Source: DATBED01 sp036276195 (GTDB lineage Bacteria > Patescibacteriota > Saccharimonadia > Saccharimonadales > UBA4665). From it: a stretch of DNA of 28,631 bases. The position numbers and the translations under genes were made by a program. Numbering within the stretch: position 1 is the stretch's first letter; every line of letters starts with the position of its first letter. The stretch spans positions 1-28,631 of the forward strand of contig DATBED010000041.1 of the NCBI GenBank assembly GCA_036276195.1, written 5' to 3'. Below, one piece after another: positions 1 to 7,712 of this stretch. The notes below the pieces were generated by a model. It had not been told where the DNA came from, searched no databases, and worked only from the letters and a program-made list of their open reading frames with translations.

Positions 1-200
1 TGACCGCCGAGATTAAAACCGAGATAGAGCGCCAAGCCAGGCGGCTTTACCCGGGCGCCAAGCGCGTCATGGTGAGCGAAGAACACGACCCTGAAGTGAT
101 CGGTGGTGTGCGCTTAAGCCTGGCCGACCGGCAGTGGGACCTTAGCGTAGAGGCCAAATTGAATCAGTTCAAACAGTTAACCATGAGCGGAAAGGAATAG
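1..200 (+). CDS. atpH: ATP synthase delta subunit, C-terminal end (partial)
   Basis: This is the 3' end of a gene entering from the left edge; the frame is open from base 3 to the TAG at 198-200 and gives about 65 residues. The segment DPEVIGGVRL, followed by a short turn and an S-x-x-x-K-L-x-Q-F pattern, is the typical C-terminal signature of the F1Fo delta (OSCP) subunit, which joins the F1 head to the peripheral stalk. It lies directly before atpA, the usual operon position. The start and the Fo genes a, c and b are outside the window. An AAGGA Shine-Dalgarno for atpA (192-196) sits in its last codons. Confidence 0.85.
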   Translation, partial: TAEIKTEIERQARRLYPGAKRVMVSEEHDPEVIGGVRLSLADRQWDLSVEAKLNQFKQLTMSGKE

Positions 201-201
201 A

Positions 202-1749
202 GTGGCGGAGTTATCTATCGCGGAATTATCAGAAGACATTCGGGCAGCCATCGCCGAGCTAAAGCAGCGACCCGAGATTGAAAACGTCGGCGTGGTCACC
301 CGCGTAGGTGATGGCGTCGCCTGGATTTACGGCCTAAGCAACGCCGGTTATTTCGAAATGCTCGAAATAGAAGGCCTACACGGCGTGATGGTGACGGCCT
401 TCGCCTTGAACCTCGGTGAAGACGAGATTGGCGCCGTAATTATGGGTAACGATACCGACGTCAAAGCTGGCGCCAAAGTCCGTTTGAGCGGCCAGGTTTT
501 GGAAGTGCCGGTGGGGCCGGAGCTGATTGGTCGAGTGGTTGATCCGCTAGGGAATCCGTTAGACGGCGCCGGCCCGATCAAAACTAAGCAATCCTACAGA
601 ATGGAGCGCCCGGCTCCCGGAGTGCTCGACCGCAAACACGTCCACGAACCGCTTATGACCGGTATTATGGCGATTGACGCCACTACGCCGATCGGCCGCG
701 GGCAAAGAGAATTGATAATTGGCGACCGCCAGACCGGTAAAACGGCCATCGCCGTCGACACTATGGTTAACCAGGCCCGGCAGAAGACCGGTGTGGTCAA
801 CGTTTACGTGGCTATCGGCCAGAAATTGTCGAAAGTGGCGGCCCTGCAAGACCGCCTAAAGCGCGAAGGCGTTATGGACCAGACTATCATTGTGGCTACC
901 AGCCCGGCCGACCCGGCCGCCCTGCTCTACCTGGCGCCCTACGCCGGCTCAAGCATGGGCGAATACTTCCGCGACAACAAACAGCATGCCCTAATTATTT
1001 ACGATGATCTGACCAAACATGCCGTGGCCTACCGCCAGATGTCGTTGCTACTGCGCCGCCCGCCCGGCCGCGAGGCCTATCCCGGCGACGTCTTTTACCT
1101 GCACTCTCGCCTATTGGAGCGTGCCGCCAAGCTGTCTGACGCTTTGGGTGCCGGTTCCCTCACCGCCTTGCCGATTATTGAAACCCAAGCGGGCGACATT
1201 AGCGCCTACATCCCGACCAACGTCATTTCTATCACGGATGGCCAAATCTTTTTGGAAACCAATCTGTTCTACCAGGGCATCAGGCCGGCTATCTCGGTTG
1301 GCCTTTCGGTGTCGCGCGTTGGTGGCGACGCCCAGACCAAGGCCATTAAGGCCGTAGGTGGCGGCCTGAAGCTCGACCTAGCCCAGTTCCGCGAGCTGGC
1401 GGCCTTCAGCCAGTTCTCGACCGACCTCGACCCCGAAACCCGCCAAACAATCGAGCGGGGTCAGCGCCTGACAGAACTGCTCAAGCAATCCCAATACAGC
1501 CCTTATGCTCTCTGGGAAATGTACGCCAGCCTGCTGGCGGCCACCAAAGGGGCGTTCGATGAAGTACCGGTCGAAAAAATCAAGGCCGCCCAAGAGGCCT
1601 TACTGCGCGAACTTAAGGCCAAGCATGCCAAGCTAGTCGAAGCGCTTAGCACCGGCGACAAACCAACCGACGCCCAGAACGAGCAAATCCTCAAAGTCGC
1701 TAAATCGGTCGCCGAAACCTACAAAGAAAAGAAAGCTAAGGCGTCGTAA
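202..1749 (+). CDS. atpA: F1 ATP synthase subunit alpha
   Basis: Alpha subunit of the F1 head, 515 residues, a normal family length. The N-terminal beta-barrel is followed by the nucleotide-binding domain with the P-loop GDRQTGKT at residues 174-181 and by the helical C-terminal domain. In alpha this nucleotide site is non-catalytic but holds Mg-ATP and contributes the arginine finger to beta. Translation starts at GTG 202, one base after the atpH stop, with AAGGA at 192-196 five bases upstream. The C-terminus is lysine-rich (EKKAKAS). The stop abuts the atpG start, so the two are probably translationally coupled. Confidence 0.98.
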   Translation: MAELSIAELSEDIRAAIAELKQRPEIENVGVVTRVGDGVAWIYGLSNAGYFEMLEIEGLHGVMVTAFALNLGEDEIGAVIMGNDTDVKAGAKVRLSGQVLEVPVGPELIGRVVDPLGNPLDGAGPIKTKQSYRMERPAPGVLDRKHVHEPLMTGIMAIDATTPIGRGQRELIIGDRQTGKTAIAVDTMVNQARQKTGVVNVYVAIGQKLSKVAALQDRLKREGVMDQTIIVATSPADPAALLYLAPYAGSSMGEYFRDNKQHALIIYDDLTKHAVAYRQMSLLLRRPPGREAYPGDVFYLHSRLLERAAKLSDALGAGSLTALPIIETQAGDISAYIPTNVISITDGQIFLETNLFYQGIRPAISVGLSVSRVGGDAQTKAIKAVGGGLKLDLAQFRELAAFSQFSTDLDPETRQTIERGQRLTELLKQSQYSPYALWEMYASLLAATKGAFDEVPVEKIKAAQEALLRELKAKHAKLVEALSTGDKPTDAQNEQILKVAKSVAETYKEKKAKAS

Positions 1750-2616
1750 ATGGCTAGCACAATTGTTCTTAAGCGCCGGATTAGCTCTATAAGGGGTACG
1801 CGGCAGATCACTAAGGCTATGGAACTGGTTAGCGCTAGTAAGTTGCGCCGCGCCCAAGAGTACGCCCAGCGCTCGCGCGACTACCGCGATTTGGCCTATG
1901 ATTTACTGCGCCGGCTGAACGCCATCGGCGAGGTCGAAAGCCAGCCGCTGTTCAAGCGACGCGATGTCAAAAACCGCTTGTATATTATCGTTACCAGCAA
2001 TCTCGGTTTGGCCGGCGCCTACAACGCCAACATGCTCAAGATTCTAACCAATTCCCTGGCTAAGGATCGCGACGCAAGGGTTAAAAGCCACGTCATTACC
2101 ATCGGCAGCAAGGGCGCCCAGTTCGTTCGGCGGCTGAGCGGCGTCGAACTAACGGCGGCCTATCCGCCCTTCCCCGACCGCCCCACGGCTAACGACGTAC
2201 GGCCCATCCTGAACACCCTGATGCAGCAATATAAAGACCAGATCGTTGACGAAGTCCATATAATTTACACCCAGTTCAAATCGACGATCGTCCAAGACCC
2301 GCTGAGCCAGCAGCTGCTGCCGGCACCGCTGCCCGACGATGACAGCAGCGCATCTAAGATCAGCAACTTCGAGCCGGACGTCGAAACGGTAGTCGACCAA
2401 GTCACTACCCGCTTGATCGAGGCCCAGATCTGGCAAGCCGTGCTGGAAAGCCTGGCCAGTGAACATGCCATGCGCATGCTGGCCACCAAGAATGCCACCG
2501 ACAACGCTAACGACTTAATCGAAGACTACACCCTGGCGCTGAATACCGCCCGCCAGGCTACGGTGACGCAGGAATTGGCCGAAATAACCGGCGGTGCGGA
2601 AGCCTTGAACGGATAA
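1750..2616 (+). CDS. atpG: F1 ATP synthase subunit gamma
   Basis: Gamma subunit, the central rotor shaft of F1, 288 residues. The N-terminal helix pattern (LKRRISSIRGTRQITKAME, then SASKLRRAQ) and the C-terminal ATKNATDNANDLIEDYTLALN...RQATVTQEL stretch are the two conserved coiled-coil ends that insert into the alpha3beta3 hexamer. The ATG follows the atpA stop with no spacer. A weak AAGG lies inside the last atpA codons. It ends 14 bases before atpD. Confidence 0.97.
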   Translation: MASTIVLKRRISSIRGTRQITKAMELVSASKLRRAQEYAQRSRDYRDLAYDLLRRLNAIGEVESQPLFKRRDVKNRLYIIVTSNLGLAGAYNANMLKILTNSLAKDRDARVKSHVITIGSKGAQFVRRLSGVELTAAYPPFPDRPTANDVRPILNTLMQQYKDQIVDEVHIIYTQFKSTIVQDPLSQQLLPAPLPDDDSSASKISNFEPDVETVVDQVTTRLIEAQIWQAVLESLASEHAMRMLATKNATDNANDLIEDYTLALNTARQATVTQELAEITGGAEALNG

Positions 2617-2630
2617 CCGAAGGAGATTTT

Positions 2631-4031
2631 ATGGCGACAGCGACTAAAGAAAGAACTAAGACCGGTAAGATCATCCAGATTGTGGGCGTGGTGCTCGACA
2701 TTGAGTTCGGCGAGGGCCAATTGCCTGCCATTTATAACGCCCTAACCTTAGAGCACGACGGCAAAACGTTAACGCTAGAGGTGGCCCAGCACCTGAGCGA
2801 ATCAAGCGTAAGGGCGATTTCCTTGGCGTCGACTGATGGGCTGCGGCGCGGTACTGAAGTCACCGACACCGGCGCGCCAATCAGTGTGCCGACCGGTGAC
2901 GCGACTTTAGGACGTATGTTCAATGTTACCGGCCAGCCAATTGACGGCAAAAATGACGATTTTAAAGATAAGTCACCGATCCATCGTGATCCGCCACCGC
3001 TGATCGACCAATCCGGCTCGGTCGAGATACTGGAAACCGGCATTAAAGTGATTGACCTGATCTGCCCGATCGTCAAGGGTGGCAAGGTCGGCTTGTTCGG
3101 TGGTGCCGGCGTTGGCAAAACCGTGCTAATCCAAGAATTAATTAATAATATCGCCAAATTCCATTCCGGTTACTCGGTCTTCTCGGGCGTCGGCGAGCGT
3201 ACCCGCGAAGGCAACGACCTCTATAACGAAATGGAAGAATCGGGCGTGCTCAAGAACACCGCCCTGGTGTTCGGCCAGATGAATGAACCGCCGGGCGCGC
3301 GTTTGCGTGTGGCCCTCTCCGGCTTAACCATTGCCGAAGGTTTCCGCGACAAGGGTAACGACGTGCTGCTATTCATAGACAACATCTTCCGCTATACACA
3401 AGCCGGTTCGGAAGTGTCGGCCTTGCTGGGCCGCCTGCCCTCGGCTGTGGGTTACCAGCCAACCCTGCAACAAGAAATGGGCCAACTGCAAGAGCGCATC
3501 ACCTCGACCCGCCAAGGCTCGATCACTTCGGTACAGGCTGTTTACGTGCCGGCCGACGACCTGACCGACCCGGCCCCCGCCACTACTTTTGCTCACCTCG
3601 ACTCGACCATCACGTTGAACCGCGCTTTGACAGAGATCGGCATCTATCCGGCGGTTGACCCGCTGGACTCGACCAGCACCATCCTAGACCCTGAAATCGT
3701 CGGTGAAGACCACTACAACGTCGCCCGTGAAGTCCAGCGCGTGCTGCAGCGCTACAAAGACCTGCAAGACATCATTGCCATCCTCGGTATGGAGGAGCTG
3801 TCTGAAGAAGATAAGCAGCTGGTTGGTCGCGCCCGGCGTATCCAGCGCTTCTTGAGCCAGCCGTTCTACGTGGCCGAGCAATTCACCAACAACCCCGGCC
3901 AGTATGTTAAGTTGTCTGACACTATCGCCGCCTTCAAGGAAATTCTTGACGGCAAGCACGACAGCAAGCCAGAAAGTGCCTTCTACCTGAAGGGTGACAT
4001 CAAAGACGTCAAGGCCGGCGACAAGAGTTAA
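2631..4031 (+). CDS. atpD: F1 ATP synthase subunit beta (catalytic)
   Basis: Catalytic beta subunit, 466 residues, normal length. It carries the P-loop GGAGVGKT at residues 157-164 and GERTREGNDL from residue 188 with the catalytic glutamate. The conserved ALLGRLPSAVGYQPTL region follows. It hydrolyses or makes ATP at the alpha/beta interface, driven by gamma rotation. The start is well fixed by a strong Shine-Dalgarno AAGGAG at 2620-2625, five bases before the ATG, the clearest in the operon. This fits the high expression needed for three copies per complex. Its stop is one base before the atpC start. Confidence 0.98.
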   Translation: MATATKERTKTGKIIQIVGVVLDIEFGEGQLPAIYNALTLEHDGKTLTLEVAQHLSESSVRAISLASTDGLRRGTEVTDTGAPISVPTGDATLGRMFNVTGQPIDGKNDDFKDKSPIHRDPPPLIDQSGSVEILETGIKVIDLICPIVKGGKVGLFGGAGVGKTVLIQELINNIAKFHSGYSVFSGVGERTREGNDLYNEMEESGVLKNTALVFGQMNEPPGARLRVALSGLTIAEGFRDKGNDVLLFIDNIFRYTQAGSEVSALLGRLPSAVGYQPTLQQEMGQLQERITSTRQGSITSVQAVYVPADDLTDPAPATTFAHLDSTITLNRALTEIGIYPAVDPLDSTSTILDPEIVGEDHYNVAREVQRVLQRYKDLQDIIAILGMEELSEEDKQLVGRARRIQRFLSQPFYVAEQFTNNPGQYVKLSDTIAAFKEILDGKHDSKPESAFYLKGDIKDVKAGDKS

Positions 4032-4032
4032 A

Positions 4033-4464
4033 ATGCTTCATTTTCAGCTGGTCAGTATTAGCGGCAAGAAGTTCGACGACGACGTTTACGAAGTCGTGCT
4101 ACCAACGCTAGACGGCCAAATTGGCGTGCTGCAAGACCACATGCCTTTAGTCAGTGTGGCAACCACCGGCGTGGTGATGGTACGACGCGGTCCGAGAGAC
4201 CCTGACACTGCCTGCGAGTTTTTCGCCATTAACGGCGGTGCCATAGAAGTCGCTAACAATAACCTGCGGGTGTTGGTAGACGAAGCCGATCATGCTGATG
4301 AGATCAACGAGGCCGAGGCCAAGGCGGCCCTGGAGCGCGCCCAAAAAATGCAAGCCGAGGCCAAAGACCAAGTCAGTCTGGAACAAGCTCAGGCCTTGGT
4401 AGACCGCCACTCTGTCCGGCTTGAGGTAGCCGGCCTGAAGCGACGCCACCATCGCAACCAATAG
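4033..4464 (+). CDS. atpC: F1 ATP synthase subunit epsilon
   Basis: Epsilon subunit of the rotor foot, 143 residues. It has the N-terminal beta-sandwich (LPTLDGQIGVLQDHMPLVS is the family signature) and a C-terminal two-helix region rich in Ala, Glu and Lys that in other bacteria can brake ATP hydrolysis. I choose ATG 4033, one base after the atpD stop, because the protein then begins MLHFQLVS as in homologues. An upstream in-frame start at 3994 would only add residues encoded inside atpD. It is the last gene of the operon, and its stop touches the stop of the convergent mscL. Confidence 0.95.
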   Translation: MLHFQLVSISGKKFDDDVYEVVLPTLDGQIGVLQDHMPLVSVATTGVVMVRRGPRDPDTACEFFAINGGAIEVANNNLRVLVDEADHADEINEAEAKAALERAQKMQAEAKDQVSLEQAQALVDRHSVRLEVAGLKRRHHRNQ

Positions 4465-4881
4465 TTACTTGAGCTTGGCCGTGCAAAAGGCGCAGCGTTT
4501 GGCGTCTTTGGGAATGGTGCTCAAGCACTCTGGGCACTTCTTTTCGGTTGGTTCTTCGGCCTCTTTGCTGCGGTTAGAAAAGGCATTCAATTTATTAATC
4601 GGTTGCACCACTACGAAGAAAACTACGGCCGCCACGATCAGGAACGAAATCAGGGTGTTCAAAACGTCGCCCCAGTTTAGGCTAAAATGATGTGTGCCCA
4701 GGGCGAACTTCCACTGGCCCTGCACCAGCTGCCCATGGCTGCTAAAACCGGTGATCAGCGGCGTAATAAAATCCCTCACCACCGATTGTATAACGGCATT
4801 GAAAGCGGCACCAATCACCACGGCCACCGCCAGGTCGACCACATTGCCGCGCAGTATGAACTTCCGAAAATCCTTCAGCAT
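4465..4881 (-). CDS. mscL: Large-conductance mechanosensitive channel with zinc-ribbon tail
   Basis: MscL, 138 residues, opens under membrane tension to release solutes during hypo-osmotic shock. The N-terminus MLKDFRKFILRGNVVDLAVAVVIG is the diagnostic gating helix and first membrane segment. A second membrane segment lies near residues 70-92 (LISFLIVAAVVFFVVV). The C-terminus has two CxxC pairs (CPEC...CAFC), a small zinc-ribbon-like tail known in a subset of MscL proteins and absent from E. coli MscL. The gene ends flush with atpC on the opposite strand, leaving no room for a separate terminator. A TGn-extended -10 lies at 4908-4916. Confidence 0.95.
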   Translation of the reverse strand: MLKDFRKFILRGNVVDLAVAVVIGAAFNAVIQSVVRDFITPLITGFSSHGQLVQGQWKFALGTHHFSLNWGDVLNTLISFLIVAAVVFFVVVQPINKLNAFSNRSKEAEEPTEKKCPECLSTIPKDAKRCAFCTAKLK

Positions 4882-4907
4882 ATGATTTACTTTTTTCCTA
4901 CAACCTC

Positions 4908-4916
4908 ATCATAACA
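4908..4916 (-). promoter_or_regulatory. Extended -10 promoter upstream of mscL
   Basis: Read leftward, this is TGTTATGAT: a TGn extension plus TATGAT. It ends 26 bases before the mscL ATG, which predicts an untranslated leader of about 20 bases containing AGGAAAA as a weak Shine-Dalgarno. No good -35 was identified. This is a pattern-based prediction. Confidence 0.4.
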
Positions 4917-4921
4917 GAATT

Positions 4922-5736
4922 TTAGACCTCGCCGTGATTGTGAAAAGCGAACTTAACACCTGTTGTTGCTTCTAGGGCTAAAGATATTGCAGCATGCCGT
5001 ACAGCAGCGGCGTTATTAAAAGACTGGGGAGTTACATCACTAATCTCTGGTGGCAAAACGGGTTTGATAGTGGGCAGTATGACTTTGTTGACGATGCCTT
5101 GATTCCAGAAATAAGCTGGGAAGCCTGCCAGCCAAGCTGACCTCGAATCCCATAAGGCGTCAGTACCGCTGTGGATTATAAAGTTTGAAGCCACGTGCGG
5201 GCTATTTACTAGATATTTATGTGGAACAAGAGCTTCACTCTGTGCACGAGGGCTGTATCTCATGTCCGCATCCGCCGCTGCCTTAGACACACCAGACCGC
5301 TATGCACCAGCCTAAATTTGGCGTCATATATCCGGTCGAATCGGAATGGCGTAATGTCAGGGTTAAACACCTTGGTACGCTCAAACACTACATCCGGTTT
5401 ATTTAGAATCATTTGGTCTATGGCTAATGCACTACCATAGGCCGCACAAGCCCAGTGCATAACAGCTTCTGTGCCGAATTTTTCGAGCAGACGATGCGTA
5501 ACCAAGGCGAGTCTATGAACGGGTCTATCGTGCCTAACATAGCTACCGGGTTTAACACTTTCTTGGGCCGTGGCTAGGTCGCGGCCTAAGCCGTCAGGGC
5601 CGCCGCCATGCTGGCCGTACAGACTCTGGATAAGCATGTAGCGATCATCGACACACCCCACTGCTTTCGGCATGGCTAGCCGGTCTTGGCGTTCCACCAG
5701 AAATCTTTCTACCGGAAAGGCGTTTGCTTCTGCCAT
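4922..5736 (-). pseudogene. Frameshifted Cys-x-Asp-x-Arg (carbonic-anhydrase-like) protein
   Basis: Two leftward reading frames, 5736-5260 and 5290-4922, are the halves of one gene. The first half holds C28-V-D-D-R32 and H94-W-A-C97, a zinc-site layout like that of beta-class carbonic anhydrases. The second half matches the C-terminus of the divergent neighbour at 5850-6911: both have a PH...NFI..GT..D..R segment, then an aromatic F-x-W-like stretch, then an R-hydrophobic-TTG/TDG end. The frames join exactly if one TG is removed from the GTGTGT run at 5287-5292, giving ...HSGLVSKAAAD... and a 270-residue protein. It is either a real slippage mutation or a sequencing error. No Shine-Dalgarno precedes the ATG; a -10 lies 10 bases upstream. 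Confidence 0.75.
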
Positions 5737-5746
5737 AGGAGGTTTA

Positions 5747-5755
5747 ATTATCTCA
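5747..5755 (-). promoter_or_regulatory. Extended -10 before the frameshifted gene
   Basis: Read leftward the sequence is TGAGATAAT, a TGn-extended -10 with five of six consensus bases. It ends 10 bases before ATG 5736, predicting a transcript that starts about three bases before the start codon. The leader would carry CCTCCT, the complement of a Shine-Dalgarno, so initiation would be leaderless-like. Confidence 0.4.
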
Positions 5756-5816
5756 ATTTATTTGATAAACTTGTATTAAATATCACACATCTGACGAGCT
5801 CTTCAAGTAGGTATTA

Positions 5817-5822
5817 TATACT
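5817..5822 (+). promoter_or_regulatory. Probable -10 for the carbonic-anhydrase-like/aquaporin unit
   Basis: TATACT lies 27 bases before ATG 5850 in an AT-rich divergent intergenic region (5737-5849). A shifted TATTAT at 5812-5817 is an alternative, 15 bases after CTGACG (5791-5796). The predicted leader of about 20 bases contains AAGG and AAGAGA, both weak Shine-Dalgarno candidates. Confidence 0.35.
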
Positions 5823-5849
5823 ATTAAACTTAGCAAGGCAAGAGATCAA

Positions 5850-6911
5850 ATGAAGCATTCAATTGTAGTTTATGATGTGCCGCTGTCTGAGGTGGTGCGC
5901 AAGTACTCCAAGTTGGTCTTTAGCTATCCTACCGAAAAGATTTGGAATCCTAAAGGCGTGTCACTTAAACGGCGGGTGGAGTCCAATCCGACTTTTGAAA
6001 AGGCCGTTAAGAAGGTTCTTAAGCGGGATAGTATTGAGAAGTACATTGTATCGGAGGATGATGCCTGCCCTACCCGCTGCATTGATGGGCGGATCAGGCT
6101 GGGATGGGAAAGCGATCAAGATATGCAAGGCCGCTCGCTGGGGCCTAAAGTGGCCGGAGGCACTGTCCATGCTGCCCTGGCCCACCGGATTGTCGATTCC
6201 GAGCACTTAAGCGACAAGTTACGCTTCGAGGAAGACATCAAGTACGTGGTGCAGCGTTTTAAAGAGATCGGCTTTGGTTCCGGCGGTCACATTGATGACC
6301 ACCAGAGCGTCTGGAACACCGGCTGCGGTGCTGTCGATAACATTAACCTTATCCTCGATAAGCTGCAGCACCCTGAACAGCAAGAGGAGTTGCGCGGTCT
6401 GGCCCAGCTGATTTTGGGCGAAGCTTTCGACAAGCGTTACATAGCTAACGAGGTCATCGGCCGCATGCTCTACCTGGATGCGCTGAAGCCGAGCTACATG
6501 CCAAAAGAGCATAACGATCCCCATGGCGAATTCTTATATAAGAAAACCGTGGTTAAGCTGTTACGGGCCGAAGCCAGCAAAACGCAAGAGCCGGTACCGT
6601 CCTTGACTGGTCCACACAATGAAGTGGCGGCTGTACTCAATTTTATCCCCGGCACCACTTTCGACACTGATCGCTTCAGTTTTGACAATGGTAACCAGAT
6701 CCAGGTCTTCGCCTGGGATGTCTGGCACATGTTTGAAGAGGCCCGCCGCCTGTATCGCTACGACATGACCAAGCGCTATGACGAACAGCTCGAAGCCATC
6801 TCCAACCGCATGAAATACGTCACCACACGCACCCTGCTCGGCATTGCAACTATGATGGTACTGACTGATGGTTCGCTGCGTTTGATAGCCGCGACGCCGA
6901 AGCCCCGCTAA
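5850..6911 (+). CDS. Carbonic-anhydrase-like protein (CxDxR metal-site family)
   Basis: 353 residues, no signal peptide. The motif R76-C77-I-D79-G-R81 has the Cys plus Asp-Arg dyad layout of beta-class and cadmium-type (CDCA) carbonic anhydrases. GGH147-I-D-D-H151 and TGC159GAVD supply further His and Cys metal ligands. I infer CO2/bicarbonate interconversion or a related metal hydrolase; the overall similarity to classical carbonic anhydrase cannot be tested here. A C-terminal region with TGPHNE and NFIPGTTFD is shared with the frameshifted paralogue next to it. The end (RTLLGIATMMVLTDGSLRLI) is hydrophobic and could touch a membrane. The aquaporin follows on the same strand and is probably co-transcribed. 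Confidence 0.7.
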   Translation: MKHSIVVYDVPLSEVVRKYSKLVFSYPTEKIWNPKGVSLKRRVESNPTFEKAVKKVLKRDSIEKYIVSEDDACPTRCIDGRIRLGWESDQDMQGRSLGPKVAGGTVHAALAHRIVDSEHLSDKLRFEEDIKYVVQRFKEIGFGSGGHIDDHQSVWNTGCGAVDNINLILDKLQHPEQQEELRGLAQLILGEAFDKRYIANEVIGRMLYLDALKPSYMPKEHNDPHGEFLYKKTVVKLLRAEASKTQEPVPSLTGPHNEVAAVLNFIPGTTFDTDRFSFDNGNQIQVFAWDVWHMFEEARRLYRYDMTKRYDEQLEAISNRMKYVTTRTLLGIATMMVLTDGSLRLIAATPKPR

Positions 6912-6965
6912 TTTGAGCTTTACAAAAGTGAAAGTTCCAGGTATCTTTAGGTCATCAATTAAAGT

Positions 6966-6970
6966 GGAGG
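6966..6970 (+). promoter_or_regulatory. Ribosome binding site that sets the aquaporin start
   Basis: GGAGG, eight bases before ATG 6979. It is one of the strongest Shine-Dalgarno sites in the window and supports ATG 6979 over the upstream in-frame TTG at 6913, which has no such site. Confidence 0.7.
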
Positions 6971-6978
6971 TTCCAAAC

Positions 6979-7704
6979 ATGTTTGGAAAACGCAAGATAG
7001 CTACCCTTGTAGCTGAGTTTTTGGGCACAGGGGCATTGACCCTGGCTATATTGAGTGTGCAACGTTCGACAATTGGTGTGCCTTTCTTTGTGGCAACTGC
7101 AGCTGGCCTGACCGTGGCGCTGGTGATGTTTGCTATGGGTGGTGCATCGGGGGGTTACTTTAACCCAGCCATTACTATTGGCATGTGGACGGCTCGCCGG
7201 ATTTCAACCCTGGTCGGTATCTTGTATGTGGCTGTGCAATTGCTTGGTGGATGGGCCGCTTATGGTCTCTACACCTATTTTGCTAACAACCATCTGCAGC
7301 CGATTGGCGGCCATTACACAACACGTATACTGATCGCCGAGTCGGTTGGCGCAGCTGTATTTGCCTTTGGCTTTGCAGCGGCCGTTTACCAGCGTTTTAG
7401 TGCTTCGACTACTGCTGCTTACGCAGGCGTAGCCTATATGCTAGGTATTTTGCTAGCCTCAACTGCCGCAATTGGTCTACTAAACCCGGCCGTTGCCTTA
7501 GGCGTACGTTCTTGGGTTTGGGGCACTTACGTGGCCGGACCGATAATTGGTGCCGTAGTTGGTATCAACCTATATGATCTGCTGTTTGCGGCTGAGGGTG
7601 AATCTAGCAATGTTTTGACTGCAGCTATGGCCCGCCCGGTGGCTTCAAAAGCAGCTGTTGCTAAACCAGTTGCCAAGAAGAAATCTTCTCGCGCTAAGAA
7701 ATAG
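6979..7704 (+). CDS. Aquaporin / MIP-family channel
   Basis: Major intrinsic protein channel, 241 residues from ATG 6979, with six predicted membrane helices. Both half-helix NPA boxes are present: GGYFNPAIT in the first half and GLLNPAVALG in the second. It would pass water, glycerol or small neutral molecules across the membrane; selectivity cannot be read with confidence. The C-terminus is an Ala/Lys-rich basic tail (KPVAKKKSSRAKK) that is probably cytoplasmic. A TTG at 6913 would add 22 residues containing a peptide repeat (KVKVPGIF, then KVEVPNMF). It lies 67 bases after the carbonic-anhydrase-like gene and ends eight bases from the convergent helicase. Confidence 0.92.
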   Translation: MFGKRKIATLVAEFLGTGALTLAILSVQRSTIGVPFFVATAAGLTVALVMFAMGGASGGYFNPAITIGMWTARRISTLVGILYVAVQLLGGWAAYGLYTYFANNHLQPIGGHYTTRILIAESVGAAVFAFGFAAAVYQRFSASTTAAYAGVAYMLGILLASTAAIGLLNPAVALGVRSWVWGTYVAGPIIGAVVGINLYDLLFAAEGESSNVLTAAMARPVASKAAVAKPVAKKKSSRAKK

Positions 7705-7712
7705 TCTCGTGC

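Noticed and set aside
2149..2504. Antisense open frames inside atpG (and similar ones inside atpA, cyoB, the helicase and glycosyltransferases)
   Set aside because: They have no family motifs, no initiation signals, and sit opposite strongly recognised genes; high-GC third positions explain the open frames.
4922..5290. Independent 122-residue gene at 5290-4922
   Set aside because: It matches only the C-terminal part of the neighbouring paralogue and has no promoter or ribosome site of its own; it is the second half of the frameshifted gene.
5737..5742. AGGAGG on the + strand, a perfect Shine-Dalgarno core
   Set aside because: No start codon with a usable frame follows at normal distance on +. 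On the minus strand, where a gene does start, it reads CCTCCT and cannot pair with 16S rRNA.
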